Source: Alphaproteobacteria bacterium
GTDB taxonomy: Bacteria > Pseudomonadota > Alphaproteobacteria > Micavibrionales > Micavibrionaceae
DNA length: 64,000 nucleotides
Assembly (NCBI GenBank): GCA_009995045.1
Contig: JAACQG010000009.1
Location: 26,037 to 90,036, forward strand
Direction: 5' to 3'
Shown: piece after piece, positions 35,008 through 45,513 of the stretch
Numbering within the stretch: the first letter of the stretch is position 1
Layout: every line of letters begins with the position of its first letter
Position numbers and translations under genes: made by a program
Notes under the pieces: generated by a model
The model's database searches: none
Told to the model about the DNA's origin: nothing
Seen by the model: the letters and a program-made list of their open reading frames with translations, nothing else

Positions 35008-36462
35008 ATGACTCAAGGCACTAAAGCGACCCCAATCACAGTTGCAAAAGGCGACGGCATCGGCCCCGCCATCATGGACTCTACCCTCGAAATTCTTGAC
35101 GCCGCTGGCGCTGCCCTCGATATCGAGGAAATTGAAATCGGCGAAGCTGTTTACAAATCTGGTATCAAAAACGGAATTGCCCCCGAAGCATGGGAAAGCC
35201 TTGAACGCACCCGCGTCTTCCTGAAAGCGCCCATCACAACCCCGCAAGGCGGCGGCTTTAAATCCCTCAACGTAACCGTGCGCAAATCCCTTGGCCTTTT
35301 CGCCAATGTTCGCCCATGTGTTGCCTATCACCCATTCGTCAAAACAAACCATCCTGATATGGATTTGGTCATCATCCGTGAAAACGAAGAAGACCTATAC
35401 GGCGGTATCGAATATCGTCAATCCCAAGACGTGATGGCCTCCCTCAAAATCATCTCCCGCCCGGGTACAGAGCGCATCATGCGCTACGCATTTGAATATG
35501 CCCGCGCCAATGGCCGTAAAAAAGTCACATGCATGTCAAAAGACAACATCATGAAAATCTCTGATGGTCTCTTCCACCGTGTTTTCGACGAAATCGGCGA
35601 GTTTTATCCCGACATTGAAAAAGATCACATGATCATCGATATCGGCACCGCAAAGGTAGCCAACCACCCAGAGATGTTCGACGTAATCGTCACAACCAAC
35701 CTCTACGGTGATATCATCTCCGATGTTGCTGCCGAGGTAACGGGATCGGTCGGTTTAGGCGGATCATCCAATATCGGCGAAAATTTCGGCATGTTCGAAG
35801 CGATCCACGGCTCTGCCCCTGATATCGCGGGCAAGGGTATCGCAAACCCATCTGGCCTCGTGCTCGGCTCTGTCATGATGCTCACCCATATCGGACAAGG
35901 CGATGTTGCATCAAAAATCCACAACGCGTGGTTAAGAACCCTTGAAGACGGAATCCATACGGGCGAAATCTTCCGCGAAGGCATCTCCAAGGAAAAAGTC
36001 GGCACCGAAGGCATGACAAAAGCCATCATCGAACGCCTCGGTCAGGTTCCTGAAAAATTCCCGGTAAAGAAATATCCAAACATCGCTGGCGGCTTAACGC
36101 TTCCGCCTGTACGCGAATCGAAATGGGAGGCCAAGGTGCGCGTTGGCGTCGATATCGGCATCAACTGGGACAAAACCACCGATGACCTTGTGGCGGCGAT
36201 CTTGCCATGCGTGACCGACAATCTCGGCCTACAGATGATCTCGAACCGCGGAACCAAGGTTTGGCCAGACGGGAATGCGGCGACATTCTGCTCCGATAAC
36301 TGGCGCTTGCGTTTCGTGACAAGCAATGATGACCACATCAAAACATCACAAGTGGTCGCGCTCATGAACCGTATGAATGAGGCGGGACTTAACTTCACAA
36401 AATCCGTGATGCTAAACACATATGATGGCGTTCCCGGTTATACTGTCGCGCAAGGTGAATAA
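35008..36462 (+). CDS. icd: NADP-dependent isocitrate dehydrogenase (alphaproteobacterial long form)
   Basis: The 484-residue protein belongs to the isocitrate/isopropylmalate dehydrogenase fold: VAKGDGIGPAIMD at the start, a substrate loop with LNVTVRKSLGLFANVRPC, VIIRENEEDLYGGIE, and the metal- and cofactor-binding TTNLYGDIISDVAAE and EAIHGSAPDIAGKGIANP. The extra C-terminal domain of about 140 residues is typical of the Rickettsia-like alpha form. It makes 2-oxoglutarate and NADPH in the TCA cycle. A hairpin covers its ribosome site and a strong terminator follows. Confidence 0.95.
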   Translation: MTQGTKATPITVAKGDGIGPAIMDSTLEILDAAGAALDIEEIEIGEAVYKSGIKNGIAPEAWESLERTRVFLKAPITTPQGGGFKSLNVTVRKSLGLFANVRPCVAYHPFVKTNHPDMDLVIIRENEEDLYGGIEYRQSQDVMASLKIISRPGTERIMRYAFEYARANGRKKVTCMSKDNIMKISDGLFHRVFDEIGEFYPDIEKDHMIIDIGTAKVANHPEMFDVIVTTNLYGDIISDVAAEVTGSVGLGGSSNIGENFGMFEAIHGSAPDIAGKGIANPSGLVLGSVMMLTHIGQGDVASKIHNAWLRTLEDGIHTGEIFREGISKEKVGTEGMTKAIIERLGQVPEKFPVKKYPNIAGGLTLPPVRESKWEAKVRVGVDIGINWDKTTDDLVAAILPCVTDNLGLQMISNRGTKVWPDGNAATFCSDNWRLRFVTSNDDHIKTSQVVALMNRMNEAGLNFTKSVMLNTYDGVPGYTVAQGE

Positions 36463-36495
36463 GGCTATAACGTGATAGTGACATTTAAAAACAAC

Positions 36496-36524
36496 AAATG
36501 CGGCTCACATAAGCCGCATTTTTT
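36496..36524 (+). terminator. Terminator after icd
   Basis: AAATGCGGCT pairs with AGCCGCATTT around CACATA and is followed by further T residues. Confidence 0.9.
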
Positions 36525-36540
36525 ATGCTACGATAAATCT

Positions 36541-37452
36541 ATGACGTTATTTAATAAGCCCCCTAAAAAGATACGAAAACCTGCAATGTGTAAAACACAC
36601 AATTGCTTTTTAATGCTTGCAGTGGTCTTGGCGATTAATATTTTGGGTAATATTTCAGGCGCAAACGCACAATACGAACAAAGCGATAGCGAGCGTCAAA
36701 AGAAAATCATCATTGATCGTATCCATAAATATCATGAAATGCGTGCAACAAGTCCGCAGGGGCGGGAGCCTCTTGTCTATGTTAATGGTCGTCCATTGGG
36801 TAATAACCCACAATTGCGCGCGCAAATTGACATTGAGAGAACATATGGCAAAGAGATATCCAAATTAATCGGATATGATATAGATACCGAACCAACAATC
36901 CCGCAAATTCAATTCTATAAAGCAGAAGAGGCGCATACCCTTGGGCAGCGTGTAGACAAATTGCTTCATGGGGTAACGGTGATTTTGCCGCCGCAATACG
37001 ATATGTATGGCTATGAAATCCGTCGCTATATGTCCTCTATCGCCGGAGAAGAGGTGCTTTCCGATCCGCATCGCCTCGCAAAAGAAGTCGCAAATAGCCA
37101 GCGCGCTGAAATCATTCTTGAGCATTGGGATAAAATCATCAGGGCGGAGATAAAAGAAATCGAAACCATTTTGGAAACAGATGAAACAGTTGACCCAACA
37201 ATGCGAAACAATTTCAAATTCAAAAGCGGCAAGGCAAAAGCCTTCTTGATAGAGGCTGACAGCTGGATATCTAACAATAAGAAAATGCTGGAAATGCTTT
37301 TTGATGCCAGAAATAAATACGAATACATTGAGCCGCGTATCAATTTCGCGAGCGAAGAAGACGCTAAGAAGTTCTTAAACCTCTTTCGTGCGCGTCAGAA
37401 GTCGCTGGAAATCATGCATGAATATCCGCCATTTCGCGCCATGATCTATTAA
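36541..37452 (+). CDS. Exported protein of unknown function
   Basis: The ATG at 36541 gives 303 residues; a GTG further upstream would place the start before the icd terminator. A hydrophobic export signal (about 20-40, LMLAVVLAINILG) ends near ANAQ, a likely cleavage site. An internal ATG at 36586 would give a more usual signal length. The mature part is charged and helical with no recognised domain. It begins just after the icd terminator and converges on folD. The role is unknown; a periplasmic location is expected. Confidence 0.7.
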   Translation: MTLFNKPPKKIRKPAMCKTHNCFLMLAVVLAINILGNISGANAQYEQSDSERQKKIIIDRIHKYHEMRATSPQGREPLVYVNGRPLGNNPQLRAQIDIERTYGKEISKLIGYDIDTEPTIPQIQFYKAEEAHTLGQRVDKLLHGVTVILPPQYDMYGYEIRRYMSSIAGEEVLSDPHRLAKEVANSQRAEIILEHWDKIIRAEIKEIETILETDETVDPTMRNNFKFKSGKAKAFLIEADSWISNNKKMLEMLFDARNKYEYIEPRINFASEEDAKKFLNLFRARQKSLEIMHEYPPFRAMIY

Positions 37453-37464
37453 AGGAAATGCGCT

Positions 37465-38331
37465 TTATGATGATGCTTTTGCGGCTTTAATGGTGTTTTG
37501 CAAAAGGCACGCAATTGTCATTGGCCCAACGCCGCCAGGCACGGGCGTAATCGCAGACGCCGCATTGAGCGCGCCATCATAATCAACATCCCCGCATAAT
37601 TTACCATCTTCACCGCGATTAATACCGACATCAATCACAACTGCGCCAGGTTTGATCCAGCTTTCCTTGACCATTTTTGCACGGCCAACCGCCGCCACAA
37701 TAATATCCGCGTTGCGACAAACGCTCTCTAAATCCTTCGTGCGAGAATGCGCCATCGTCACCGTGCAATTCGCCGCAAGTAACAATTGCGCCATCGGTTT
37801 TCCAAACAACAAGGATCGCCCAATCACAACCGCGTTAAGACCGGATAAATCATCACGCACGCTGCGAATAAGCATCATTGACCCTTGCGGTGTGCAGGGC
37901 ACTAGGCCGCTTTTATCGCCCGCAATCAATTTCCCCTGATTGATAAATGATAATCCGTCAACATCCTTGGCCGGGTCAATCATCTGCACCAACGCATCGC
38001 TATCCAAATGACCGGGAACGGGCAGTTGTAGCAATATGCCATGTACGTTTTTATTGTCGTTAAACGCTTGAATTTCCGCCGCGATCTCGGCTTGAGTCGC
38101 TTTTTCGGGCATGCGTGCTTCGTAACTCTTTATGCCAACTTTTTCACACGCCTTAATCTTATTGCGCACATAAACATGGCTAGCGGGGTCATCGCCAACA
38201 AGGATAACCGCCAAACCTGGCTTCGTATCCATGTCGGCAACCTGCGCTGCCAAATCCTCGCGAAGCTGAGCCGCGATGGCTTTACCGTCAATAATTGTAG
38301 TTGAGTCTATATTATCCAAAGCTGCTTCCAT
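37465..38331 (-). CDS. folD: Methylenetetrahydrofolate dehydrogenase / cyclohydrolase FolD
   Basis: The 288-residue protein shows both FolD signatures: [17 protein letters not shown] with the catalytic Tyr and Lys, and [15 protein letters not shown] near the end. The NADP site lies in [12 protein letters not shown]. It interconverts 5,10-methylene-, methenyl- and 10-formyl-tetrahydrofolate, feeding purine synthesis. It follows a yggT gene in the same direction with a 15-base gap. Confidence 0.96.
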   Translation of the reverse strand: MEAALDNIDSTTIIDGKAIAAQLREDLAAQVADMDTKPGLAVILVGDDPASHVYVRNKIKACEKVGIKSYEARMPEKATQAEIAAEIQAFNDNKNVHGILLQLPVPGHLDSDALVQMIDPAKDVDGLSFINQGKLIAGDKSGLVPCTPQGSMMLIRSVRDDLSGLNAVVIGRSLLFGKPMAQLLLAANCTVTMAHSRTKDLESVCRNADIIVAAVGRAKMVKESWIKPGAVVIDVGINRGEDGKLCGDVDYDGALNAASAITPVPGGVGPMTIACLLQNTIKAAKASS

Positions 38332-38346
38332 TTCATTTACCCTTTA

Positions 38347-38640
38347 TTACCAATACCCATAGCCGCCCATGCCGCTGACGATTGCGCCGCGTAAAAGCGA
38401 CAATCCTAAAATCACCACAATCGGCGTAATATCAATGCCGCCAATATTGGGAATAACCTTTTGTAGCGGTTTAAATACAGGATCTGTTGCGCGTTTCAAC
38501 AATGAAATCAAATTTTGCGCTTTTGAATTGCTGACGTTAATAACATCAAAAATAACAAGCCAACTAATCAAAACCTGTATCAGAATAATCCAGATATATA
38601 TCGTAATGGCCAAGCTAATCAGTCCAATGATCGGTCCCAT
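38347..38640 (-). CDS. YggT-family membrane protein
   Basis: The 97-residue protein has two membrane helices and the YggT pattern (IWIILIQVLISWLV, then a RATDPVFKPLQKVIPNIGGIDITPIVVILGL segment). The family is implicated in osmotic tolerance and divisome/envelope organisation, but its biochemistry is not settled. It lies just upstream of folD and is probably co-transcribed with it. Confidence 0.88.
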   Translation of the reverse strand: MGPIIGLISLAITIYIWIILIQVLISWLVIFDVINVSNSKAQNLISLLKRATDPVFKPLQKVIPNIGGIDITPIVVILGLSLLRGAIVSGMGGYGYW

Positions 38641-38818
38641 AAAGTCTCTCGCTAGCGTTGATTGTTAATACTTATAATGCGGATTTAGCATATACACCAG
38701 AAAATTGGAAGAGCGTTGGCGCGTTGCGTTGTAATTTTAGACAATATTACAACGTTAATATTTCATTCAATTCTATTTGCTATTATAGTGGTGCAGTAAA
38801 AAGGGACGCATATTTCAT

Positions 38819-39529
38819 ATGATTGGTATACTTGAACCTATAGCGGCCCTTGGCCTCCTCACTTTGGCATCTTCAAATCCATCAACCATCTGCAAAATGC
38901 CGGGCCCTGCGCAAATCCGCGTCATGCCTAAAACAGCGCCCGTAAAATATGACCTCACTCAAACCCGAGAGCAGCTTCAGGCATATACTATCGACACGGT
39001 AAGCCCATATGGTTTTGACACAAACAGCCATACGGATGGATTTATGCGCGGCAGAATTGGTATGCGCCCAATTGTTAAACTTAATTATGAATACGTATAT
39101 AATAACAAAGCGGTTTGCATATGGTACGAAAACGTAGAGCTACGCATTGAAATTGATCCAGAAATCGTCATTGCAAAAGAAGTTGCAGAGGATCCTTGCC
39201 AGTTCAAGGCGGTAAAAGAGCATGAACTAAAACATGTTATGGTTGATCGCAAAATCGTTAATAAATACGCAAAGACAATGGGCAAAAAGGTGCATGATGG
39301 TTTGAAATCCAGAGGGTTTTTGGTCGGTCCAGTCCCCGCCAAGGATGCTCAAAATGTTATCAATCGGATGCAACAAACGGTCGGCCAGCTGGTCGAGCTT
39401 GAATACAAGAAAATGAACATTGAACGCGCCGAGCTTCAGCAGGGCGTGGACTCACTGGAAGAGTATCAGCGCGTTAGCGCCATATGCGAAGGTGAAATCA
39501 GCGCATCACGAGGCCGCAATAGGCGTTAA
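38819..39529 (+). CDS. Putative zinc metalloprotease-like protein (HExxH)
   Basis: The 236-residue protein starts with a hydrophobic stretch (IGILEPIAALGLLTLAS). It contains H135-E-L-K-H139, an HExxH zinc motif, inside KAVKEHELKHVMVDRKIVNKYAK. This layout (strand-rich N-half, then the helix with HExxH) resembles DUF922-type secreted proteases. Cysteines at about 24, 99 and 125 would suit a periplasmic protein. A third zinc ligand is not obvious. The C-terminal 70 residues are helical. Enzyme activity is inferred from the motif only. Confidence 0.7.
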   Translation: MIGILEPIAALGLLTLASSNPSTICKMPGPAQIRVMPKTAPVKYDLTQTREQLQAYTIDTVSPYGFDTNSHTDGFMRGRIGMRPIVKLNYEYVYNNKAVCIWYENVELRIEIDPEIVIAKEVAEDPCQFKAVKEHELKHVMVDRKIVNKYAKTMGKKVHDGLKSRGFLVGPVPAKDAQNVINRMQQTVGQLVELEYKKMNIERAELQQGVDSLEEYQRVSAICEGEISASRGRNRR

Positions 39530-40692
39530 ACCTGATCTAATGCCTGAGATAAATCATCAATCAGATCATCAATATGCTCAATCCCAATGGATAGGCGCAA
39601 AAGCTGATCCGTAACCCCCGCTTTCGCGCGTGCCTCTGCGCCCATTGATACATGTGTCATGGACGCGGGGTGGTTAATCAGACTCTCTGTCCCGCCAAGG
39701 CTTTGTGCAAGGCAAAACAGATCAAGCACCTCAACCAGTTTCGCGGTATCCGCCGCACTTCCCGAAAGCTCAAAACTAATCATCGCGCCGAACCCATCTT
39801 GCTGACGCGCCGCAATCTTATGTCCCGGATGTGTTTTAAGGCCTGGGTAATAAACCTTTCCAACCTTATCGTGACCATCCAAGAACGCGGCAATTTGCTC
39901 CGCATTTTCCTGCGCACGGTGCACACGAAGTTCTAAGGTGCGAAGCCCGCGCAATGTTTGATAACTGTCAAACGGCGCACCAATCGTGCCAAGTGAGTTA
40001 TTCCAAAGCTTTAGCTCGTCTAAGACTTTTTGATCCTTGGCAATCACCGACCCGCCAACAACATCGCTATGTCCGTTTAAAAACTTCGTATTCGAGTGCC
40101 AAACAATATCCGCCCCTAATTTAAGCGGTTGCTGAAGCATGGGGGATAGGAACGTATTATCAACAACCACCAATGCGCCATGTTTGTGCGCGCGTTTCGA
40201 AATCGCTTCGATATCAGCAATGCGCATAACTGGGTTGGATGGTGTTTCCATCAAAACCATTGCGGGCGCTTCGCTAAACGCCTCATCCAGCTTGCTTTCA
40301 TCATATTGGTCAATGAATTGAAGGCGGAAATGCTTTTTCTCCGCAAGCGCCCGAACCAACCAAAACGAACGCCCATAACAATCAAACGGCGCAAGCACCA
40401 AATCGTCTGGCTCAAGCAAATGCAGGATCAGTGTAAGCGCCGCCATGCCCGATGATGTCACACAAGCACCAACACCTTCTTCCAGCTCATTCAAGGCATC
40501 CGCCAAAATATCGCGCGTCGGGTTGCTGGTGCGGGAATATTCGTAAGGCTGGCGCTTATCAATGCCTTCTATCTTATAAGTAGATGACAAATAAAGGGGC
40601 GGCATCACCGCTTTATAACTTGTGTCTTGTCCAACGCCTGCCTGAACGGCTGCGGTGCGACGACGACGTGTATGTTTGTTTTCATTGCTCAT
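39526..40692 (-). CDS. metB: Cystathionine gamma-synthase / Cys-Met metabolism PLP enzyme
   Basis: The ATG at 40692 gives 388 residues, the length of E. coli MetB; a start 12 codons upstream has no support. The PLP lysine is K203 in HSNTKFLNGHSDVVGG. Other family marks are YSRTSNPTRD, SSGMAAL and TLELRVHRAQENA. It joins O-succinyl- or O-acetyl-homoserine to cysteine in methionine synthesis. Related lyases share the fold, so a gamma-lyase cannot be excluded. It overlaps the end of the HELKH gene by four bases on the other strand. Confidence 0.9.
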   Translation of the reverse strand: MSNENKHTRRRRTAAVQAGVGQDTSYKAVMPPLYLSSTYKIEGIDKRQPYEYSRTSNPTRDILADALNELEEGVGACVTSSGMAALTLILHLLEPDDLVLAPFDCYGRSFWLVRALAEKKHFRLQFIDQYDESKLDEAFSEAPAMVLMETPSNPVMRIADIEAISKRAHKHGALVVVDNTFLSPMLQQPLKLGADIVWHSNTKFLNGHSDVVGGSVIAKDQKVLDELKLWNNSLGTIGAPFDSYQTLRGLRTLELRVHRAQENAEQIAAFLDGHDKVGKVYYPGLKTHPGHKIAARQQDGFGAMISFELSGSAADTAKLVEVLDLFCLAQSLGGTESLINHPASMTHVSMGAEARAKAGVTDQLLRLSIGIEHIDDLIDDLSQALDQV

Positions 40693-40920
40693 ATAAAGCT
40701 TATAACAGCACAGCAGCCATACTTTCAACGCCCATCTGCATTAACACTGCGTTTAGATTTTTACGGTAATATTATAATAATAATGCTCTAGTGATAATTT
40801 ATTAAAGCCAATTAATAATTTATTAATGTTTTCTCTATATCATGCAAATTAATCACTCATAAAAGTGAAATTAATAATAAACGAGAAAATATTGAGTAAA
40901 TACATAGAGGGTGCGAAAAG

Positions 40921-42357
40921 ATGGCAAAATTTTATATTCCACAAGAGGTTAATGACCAAGACCGAACTATTTTAGAGGCGTCAGATATCGGCGCAATTAA
41001 CGCTCGGCTTGGACAGATAAGAGACAGTCTTTTCAATCAAACAATAGATTTAACCGATGAGGGTACGGTTTCATTCATAATGGCAACGCATAATTTTACG
41101 CTTGCAAACCCGTCTAGTGGCGTCAGCTCTGTAGCCATGAATCCATTATTCGTAGCTCTTCAAACAAGTGCAGAAGGAAATAACCTTCTGGGCAAATATG
41201 CACAGGAATCTCAAGCATTTGATAATGCACAGGGCGTAGAAGCCTTAATAGAGGAGGTCAAGACGGCAGATCTTAGCGATAATGATACCGTCATTGATTT
41301 ATACAGAAAAGCCATCGACCCCAGCAATGAGGCCGTAAAGCCGCTAATCCAGGAACGCTTTGCAGAAGCTGGCATTGCTATTCATGATGAGCGGTATTTT
41401 ACAGGCGCCAATTCTGGTTTTGATAGTAATATCAATGTATTGCGTATAGACAATTATGATTTTGATATGCGCCCCACCAGTAACCCAGATGGGTTTGTAT
41501 GGATGGATGACTATGCCATCCATGACCTTCACAGAGCGAAGCTTGATCCTTTCAACGCCGGAGTTGCAGATCAAATAGAAGATCTGTTTAAGAAAGAAGG
41601 CGTCGAAATAACGGATAACCGTACCAATCAAGGCCCCAATGAAGGAAGAGATGGTAGAATTGAATTGCAACGAGTAGAGCCTGTTGAGCCAGCGCCAGAA
41701 GTAACTCAAGCACCTACAGAGCCTCGCTTCCCCGATGGGGCTTATCCACCGGGTGGGCTTGATGGTACAGGCGAAGAATTGCCTCCTACTGAACAGGCAG
41801 CAGAGGCTACACTATCGCCAGAAGAGCAGCTCATGGAGCAGCCAGTCGTCCCAGCAGAAACACAGACAGCGGAAGAACCGGCAACAGGCGGGCCAGCAAC
41901 AGATGATAATGGTCCGACAGTAAGCACGGCAGGGCCTACGACTGGCGAGTTTAATGACGCAAATTGCGCCGATGACGTGCACAGCACCTACACTGTAGAA
42001 AAAGGCAATGTTCTATCCGATTTCGCACCACGCATGTTGCATGATCAAAATAACGACGCATACATGCAAATGTTCGAAGGAATGGATAAGCAGGAGCGTA
42101 TAAAGTTCTCATCTGCAATTGTAGCAAAATTCAACGGCCTTGAAAGCATTCACGAGATCGGTATTGGTACAGTAATACAAATCCCGACACTTGAAGAAGC
42201 CCAAAACATCTTGAAGCAAAATGACGCAGAACTCCAAGGGCGTTTGAGAGAATATGGTATTCATGAAAATCCGGGCGCAGAGTTTTCTAAGGCTGGCCCT
42301 GCTGATAACGTGAATTGCGCGCCAACTGGCGTCGATAGCATGAGAATATCGAGCTAA
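40921..42357 (+). CDS. Large protein with acidic Pro/Thr/Glu-rich linker and LysM-like C-terminus, function unknown
   Basis: The 478-residue protein has three parts. An N-terminal helical region (about 1-135) is followed by a middle with two related segments (IDPSNEAVKPLIQERFAEAGI and LDPFNAGVADQIEDLFKKEGV), each followed by a short (H/T)DERY or TDNR unit. A Pro/Glu/Thr linker (about 255-345) leads to a region near 355-425 that reads like a LysM fold: YTVEKGNVLSDFA ... KFNGLESIHEIGIGTVIQIP. LysM domains bind peptidoglycan. No signal peptide is visible. It is AT-rich and stands alone. Confidence 0.7.
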   Translation: MAKFYIPQEVNDQDRTILEASDIGAINARLGQIRDSLFNQTIDLTDEGTVSFIMATHNFTLANPSSGVSSVAMNPLFVALQTSAEGNNLLGKYAQESQAFDNAQGVEALIEEVKTADLSDNDTVIDLYRKAIDPSNEAVKPLIQERFAEAGIAIHDERYFTGANSGFDSNINVLRIDNYDFDMRPTSNPDGFVWMDDYAIHDLHRAKLDPFNAGVADQIEDLFKKEGVEITDNRTNQGPNEGRDGRIELQRVEPVEPAPEVTQAPTEPRFPDGAYPPGGLDGTGEELPPTEQAAEATLSPEEQLMEQPVVPAETQTAEEPATGGPATDDNGPTVSTAGPTTGEFNDANCADDVHSTYTVEKGNVLSDFAPRMLHDQNNDAYMQMFEGMDKQERIKFSSAIVAKFNGLESIHEIGIGTVIQIPTLEEAQNILKQNDAELQGRLREYGIHENPGAEFSKAGPADNVNCAPTGVDSMRISS

Positions 42358-42384
42358 GTAAAATTACGATTAAGCCAACAATAA

Positions 42385-42417
42385 AAACCGTTACCCGGGA
42401 AAGGTAACGGTTTAATT
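42385..42417. terminator. Hairpin terminator after the LysM-like gene
   Basis: AAACCGTTACC pairs with GGTAACGGTTT around seven bases, with T/A-rich flanks on both sides. It serves the plus-strand gene. Confidence 0.8.
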
Positions 42418-42608
42418 ATAGGTGTGAGCATTTTTAGGAAATAGAGACAATCGGCGTTAAACAATAAATCCCTATATATTATTATGGTAATATAAAAATA
42501 TGGCGCAATTAAGGCGTTTTCAGTGGTTTTCCTCAATTATTTTACTTTTTTCATAAAACTTTGAATTCGTTGGTATTTTTACCATTTTTAAACCCTTTCG
42601 AGTCATGA

Positions 42609-42652
42609 TATCCTACTCTAGATTTTTAAATCATATACCAAGGATTAGGATA
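42609..42652 (+). promoter_or_regulatory. Possible leader hairpin over the acnA ribosome site
   Basis: TATCCTA (42609-42615) can pair with TAGGATA (42646-42652), which contains the AGGA site four to nine bases before the acnA ATG. The surrounding sequence is AT-rich, so seven pairs are weak support. A small palindrome TGGTA-TTTT-TACCA lies further upstream. Confidence 0.3.
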
Positions 42653-42656
42653 AAAC

Positions 42657-45401
42657 ATGACACGCACCGGACAGGACACCTTAGGCACACGCAAAAAACT
42701 TACCGTTGACGGTAAGGAATACGATTATTACTCGTTAAAAACCGCCGCAGAAAAGATCGGCGATGTAACCACACTGCCTTACACATTGAAGGTTCTTTTA
42801 GAAAACCTCCTGCGGTTTGAAGATGGTCGCTCCGTGACAATCGAAGATATTCACGCCATTTCAGATTGGCAGAAAAATAAAAAATCATCACAAGAAATCG
42901 CCTATCGCCCCGCCCGCGTCCTCATGCAGGATTTTACTGGCGTTCCTGCGGTTGTCGACCTCGCCGCAATGCGCGAAGCAATGAAATCTTTGGGCGGTGA
43001 TCCACAAAAAATCAATCCAATGGTGCCTGTTGACCTCGTCATTGACCATTCCGTGATGGTTGACGAATTCGGCACACCACAAGCATTCCAGCATAACGTA
43101 GAGCGCGAATTTGAACGCAATGGCGAACGCTATGAATTCCTCAAATGGGGGCAGGGCGCGTTTAAAAACTTCCGCGTTGTGCCACCGGGTACAGGGATTT
43201 GCCATCAGGTAAACCTCGAATATCTGGCCCAAACCGTTTGGGAATCCGAAGGCGTGATTTACCCTGACACACTCGTCGGTACAGACAGCCACACAACAAT
43301 GGTCAACGGACTATCCGTTCTCGGTTGGGGCGTTGGCGGGATTGAAGCCGAAGCGGCCATGCTCGGTCAACCAATCTCGATGTTGATCCCTGAAGTTGTC
43401 GGCTTCAAGATCACCGGAAAAATGAAAGAAGGCACAACCGCAACTGACCTCGTGTTGCGCGTTGTCGAAATGCTTCGTGAGCTTGGCGTTGTCGGTAAAT
43501 TCGTTGAATTTTACGGCAGTGGCCTCGACCACCTAACCTTGGCTGATCAGGCGACAATCGCAAACATGGCTCCCGAATACGGCGCAACATGTGGTTTCTT
43601 CCCAATCGACCAAGAAACCCTCAATTACCTGCGCTTCACCGGACGCGATGAACACCGCGTTAAAATCGTCGAAGCTTACGCCAAGGAACAAGGCATGTGG
43701 CGTGATAGCAACACGCCTGATCCTGAGTTCACAAAAACGCTCCATCTCGACCTAGAAGATGTCGTGCCATCAATTTCCGGCCCGAAACGCCCGCAAGACC
43801 GTATCGCATTGACCGATTCAGTCAGAGCGTTCAAAACACATCTTGCCAACACATTGGGCATCGATTCCATCGGAAGCGAAGGCGCGATGGCGGCGGAGGG
43901 CGGACCTGTTGACGCTGTCCCCGAAGATCAAGGCATGCGCAAATCTGTCGCGGTTGAAGGCGAGGATTTTGAAATCGAACAAGGGCATGTTGTGATCGCC
44001 GCGATCACATCCTGTACCAACACCTCAAACCCTGCTGTTATGCTCGCCGCTGGCCTCGTTGCGCGTAAAGCACGTGCAAAAGGGTTAATGGTCAAGCCTT
44101 GGGTGAAAACCTCCCTCGCACCAGGATCACAAGTGGTGACGGATTACCTCGATAAAGCGGGGCTAACCGAAGACCTCGACGCACTTGGCTTCGATACCGT
44201 CGGCTATGGCTGTACAACATGTATCGGTAACTCTGGCCCATTGCCGCCCGCAATTTCAAAAGCGGTCAATGATGGCGATTTGAACGTGACATCCGTCCTG
44301 TCGGGCAACCGTAACTTCGAAGGGCGTATCTCTCCTGATATCAAATCCAACTATCTCGCGTCACCGCCGCTTGTTGTTGCATACGCAATCGCAGGCTCCA
44401 TGAAGGTCGACCTCTACAAGGATCCATTGGGACAAGATAAAGATGGCAATGATGTTTTCATGAAAGATATCTGGCCAACCAATAAGGAAGTGCAGGAATT
44501 TATCCAATCCTCCCTCACACCGGAAATGTTCTCAAGCCGTTACGCGGATGTCTTTAAAGGCACACCAGAATGGCAAGCAATCGGCACCGCCGCTGCAAGC
44601 GAGACATATGCATGGTCTGATGATTCAACCTACATCCAAAACCCGCCATTCTTCGAAGGAATGACAGGCGATGCAGGCGGCACAGATGATATCAAAGGAG
44701 CGCGCCCGCTTGCCATCCTTGGTGATTCTGTCACAACCGACCATATCTCCCCCGCTGGCGCGTTCCGTTCGACGCATCCTGCTGGTGAATATCTTGTCGA
44801 TCATGGTGTTGATCCAAAAGATTTCAACTCTTATGGATCACGCCGCGGCAATGACCGTGTCATGACGCGCGGAACATTTGCCAATATTCGTATCAAGAAC
44901 GAAATGGTACCGGGAACCGAAGGCGGCTACACCAAGCACATGCCCTCAGGCGAGGAAATGAGCATCTATGACGCCGCAATCAAATACCGTGAAGAAAATA
45001 CCGAGCTTGTCGTCATCGGCGGCGCGGAATACGGAACTGGCTCTTCACGTGACTGGGCTGCAAAGGGGACGCGTTTGCTCGGCGTTAAGGCGGTCATCAC
45101 CGAAAGCTTTGAGCGTATCCATCGCTCCAACCTCATCGGTATGGGCGTGCTGCCGCTTCAGTTTAAAGACGGCGATGATCGTAACACGCTCAAGCTTAAA
45201 GGGGCGGAGACATTTGACATCACGGGCATTAGCGGCGGTCTAAAACCATCGCAAGATGTGTCCATGACAATCCATTACGAAGATGGCTCCAGCAAGGATG
45301 TAACGCTCCTTTGTCGCCTCGATACATTGGATGAAGTCGAATACTTCCAAAACGGTGGCATTCTGCACTACGTCCTAAGAAACATGGCGCAGGCGGCTTA
45401 A
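42657..45401 (+). CDS. acnA: Aconitate hydratase AcnA
   Basis: The 914-residue protein is a full aconitase A/IRP-type enzyme. The three cluster cysteines are C453 (SCTNTSNP), C519 and C522 ([13 protein letters not shown]). [12 protein letters not shown] and the swivel-domain segment [16 protein letters not shown] are present. It converts citrate to isocitrate in the TCA cycle. It stands alone between a terminator on each side, about 6 kb from icd. Without its cluster the IRP-type protein can bind RNA; whether this one does so is unknown. Confidence 0.97.
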   Translation: MTRTGQDTLGTRKKLTVDGKEYDYYSLKTAAEKIGDVTTLPYTLKVLLENLLRFEDGRSVTIEDIHAISDWQKNKKSSQEIAYRPARVLMQDFTGVPAVVDLAAMREAMKSLGGDPQKINPMVPVDLVIDHSVMVDEFGTPQAFQHNVEREFERNGERYEFLKWGQGAFKNFRVVPPGTGICHQVNLEYLAQTVWESEGVIYPDTLVGTDSHTTMVNGLSVLGWGVGGIEAEAAMLGQPISMLIPEVVGFKITGKMKEGTTATDLVLRVVEMLRELGVVGKFVEFYGSGLDHLTLADQATIANMAPEYGATCGFFPIDQETLNYLRFTGRDEHRVKIVEAYAKEQGMWRDSNTPDPEFTKTLHLDLEDVVPSISGPKRPQDRIALTDSVRAFKTHLANTLGIDSIGSEGAMAAEGGPVDAVPEDQGMRKSVAVEGEDFEIEQGHVVIAAITSCTNTSNPAVMLAAGLVARKARAKGLMVKPWVKTSLAPGSQVVTDYLDKAGLTEDLDALGFDTVGYGCTTCIGNSGPLPPAISKAVNDGDLNVTSVLSGNRNFEGRISPDIKSNYLASPPLVVAYAIAGSMKVDLYKDPLGQDKDGNDVFMKDIWPTNKEVQEFIQSSLTPEMFSSRYADVFKGTPEWQAIGTAAASETYAWSDDSTYIQNPPFFEGMTGDAGGTDDIKGARPLAILGDSVTTDHISPAGAFRSTHPAGEYLVDHGVDPKDFNSYGSRRGNDRVMTRGTFANIRIKNEMVPGTEGGYTKHMPSGEEMSIYDAAIKYREENTELVVIGGAEYGTGSSRDWAAKGTRLLGVKAVITESFERIHRSNLIGMGVLPLQFKDGDDRNTLKLKGAETFDITGISGGLKPSQDVSMTIHYEDGSSKDVTLLCRLDTLDEVEYFQNGGILHYVLRNMAQAA

Positions 45402-45432
45402 GTTTAGCCAGTCTATACCCGAATAATACGCG

Positions 45433-45473
45433 ATGCCGCGCCGAAGATAAAAACTTCGGGCGGCATTGTTTTT
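45433..45473 (+). terminator. Terminator after acnA
   Basis: ATGCCGC-G-CCGAAG pairs with CTTCGG-GCGGCAT (13 pairs, one bulge) and is followed by TGTTTTT. Confidence 0.88.
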
Positions 45474-45513
45474 GTGTCTTTGATTTTATTTGACTAGCCG
45501 AGAGGATGAGTGC

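Noticed and set aside
36472-36540. Upstream GTG start extending the exported protein at 36541
   Set aside because: The extension would be encoded by the icd terminator hairpin, which makes it implausible.
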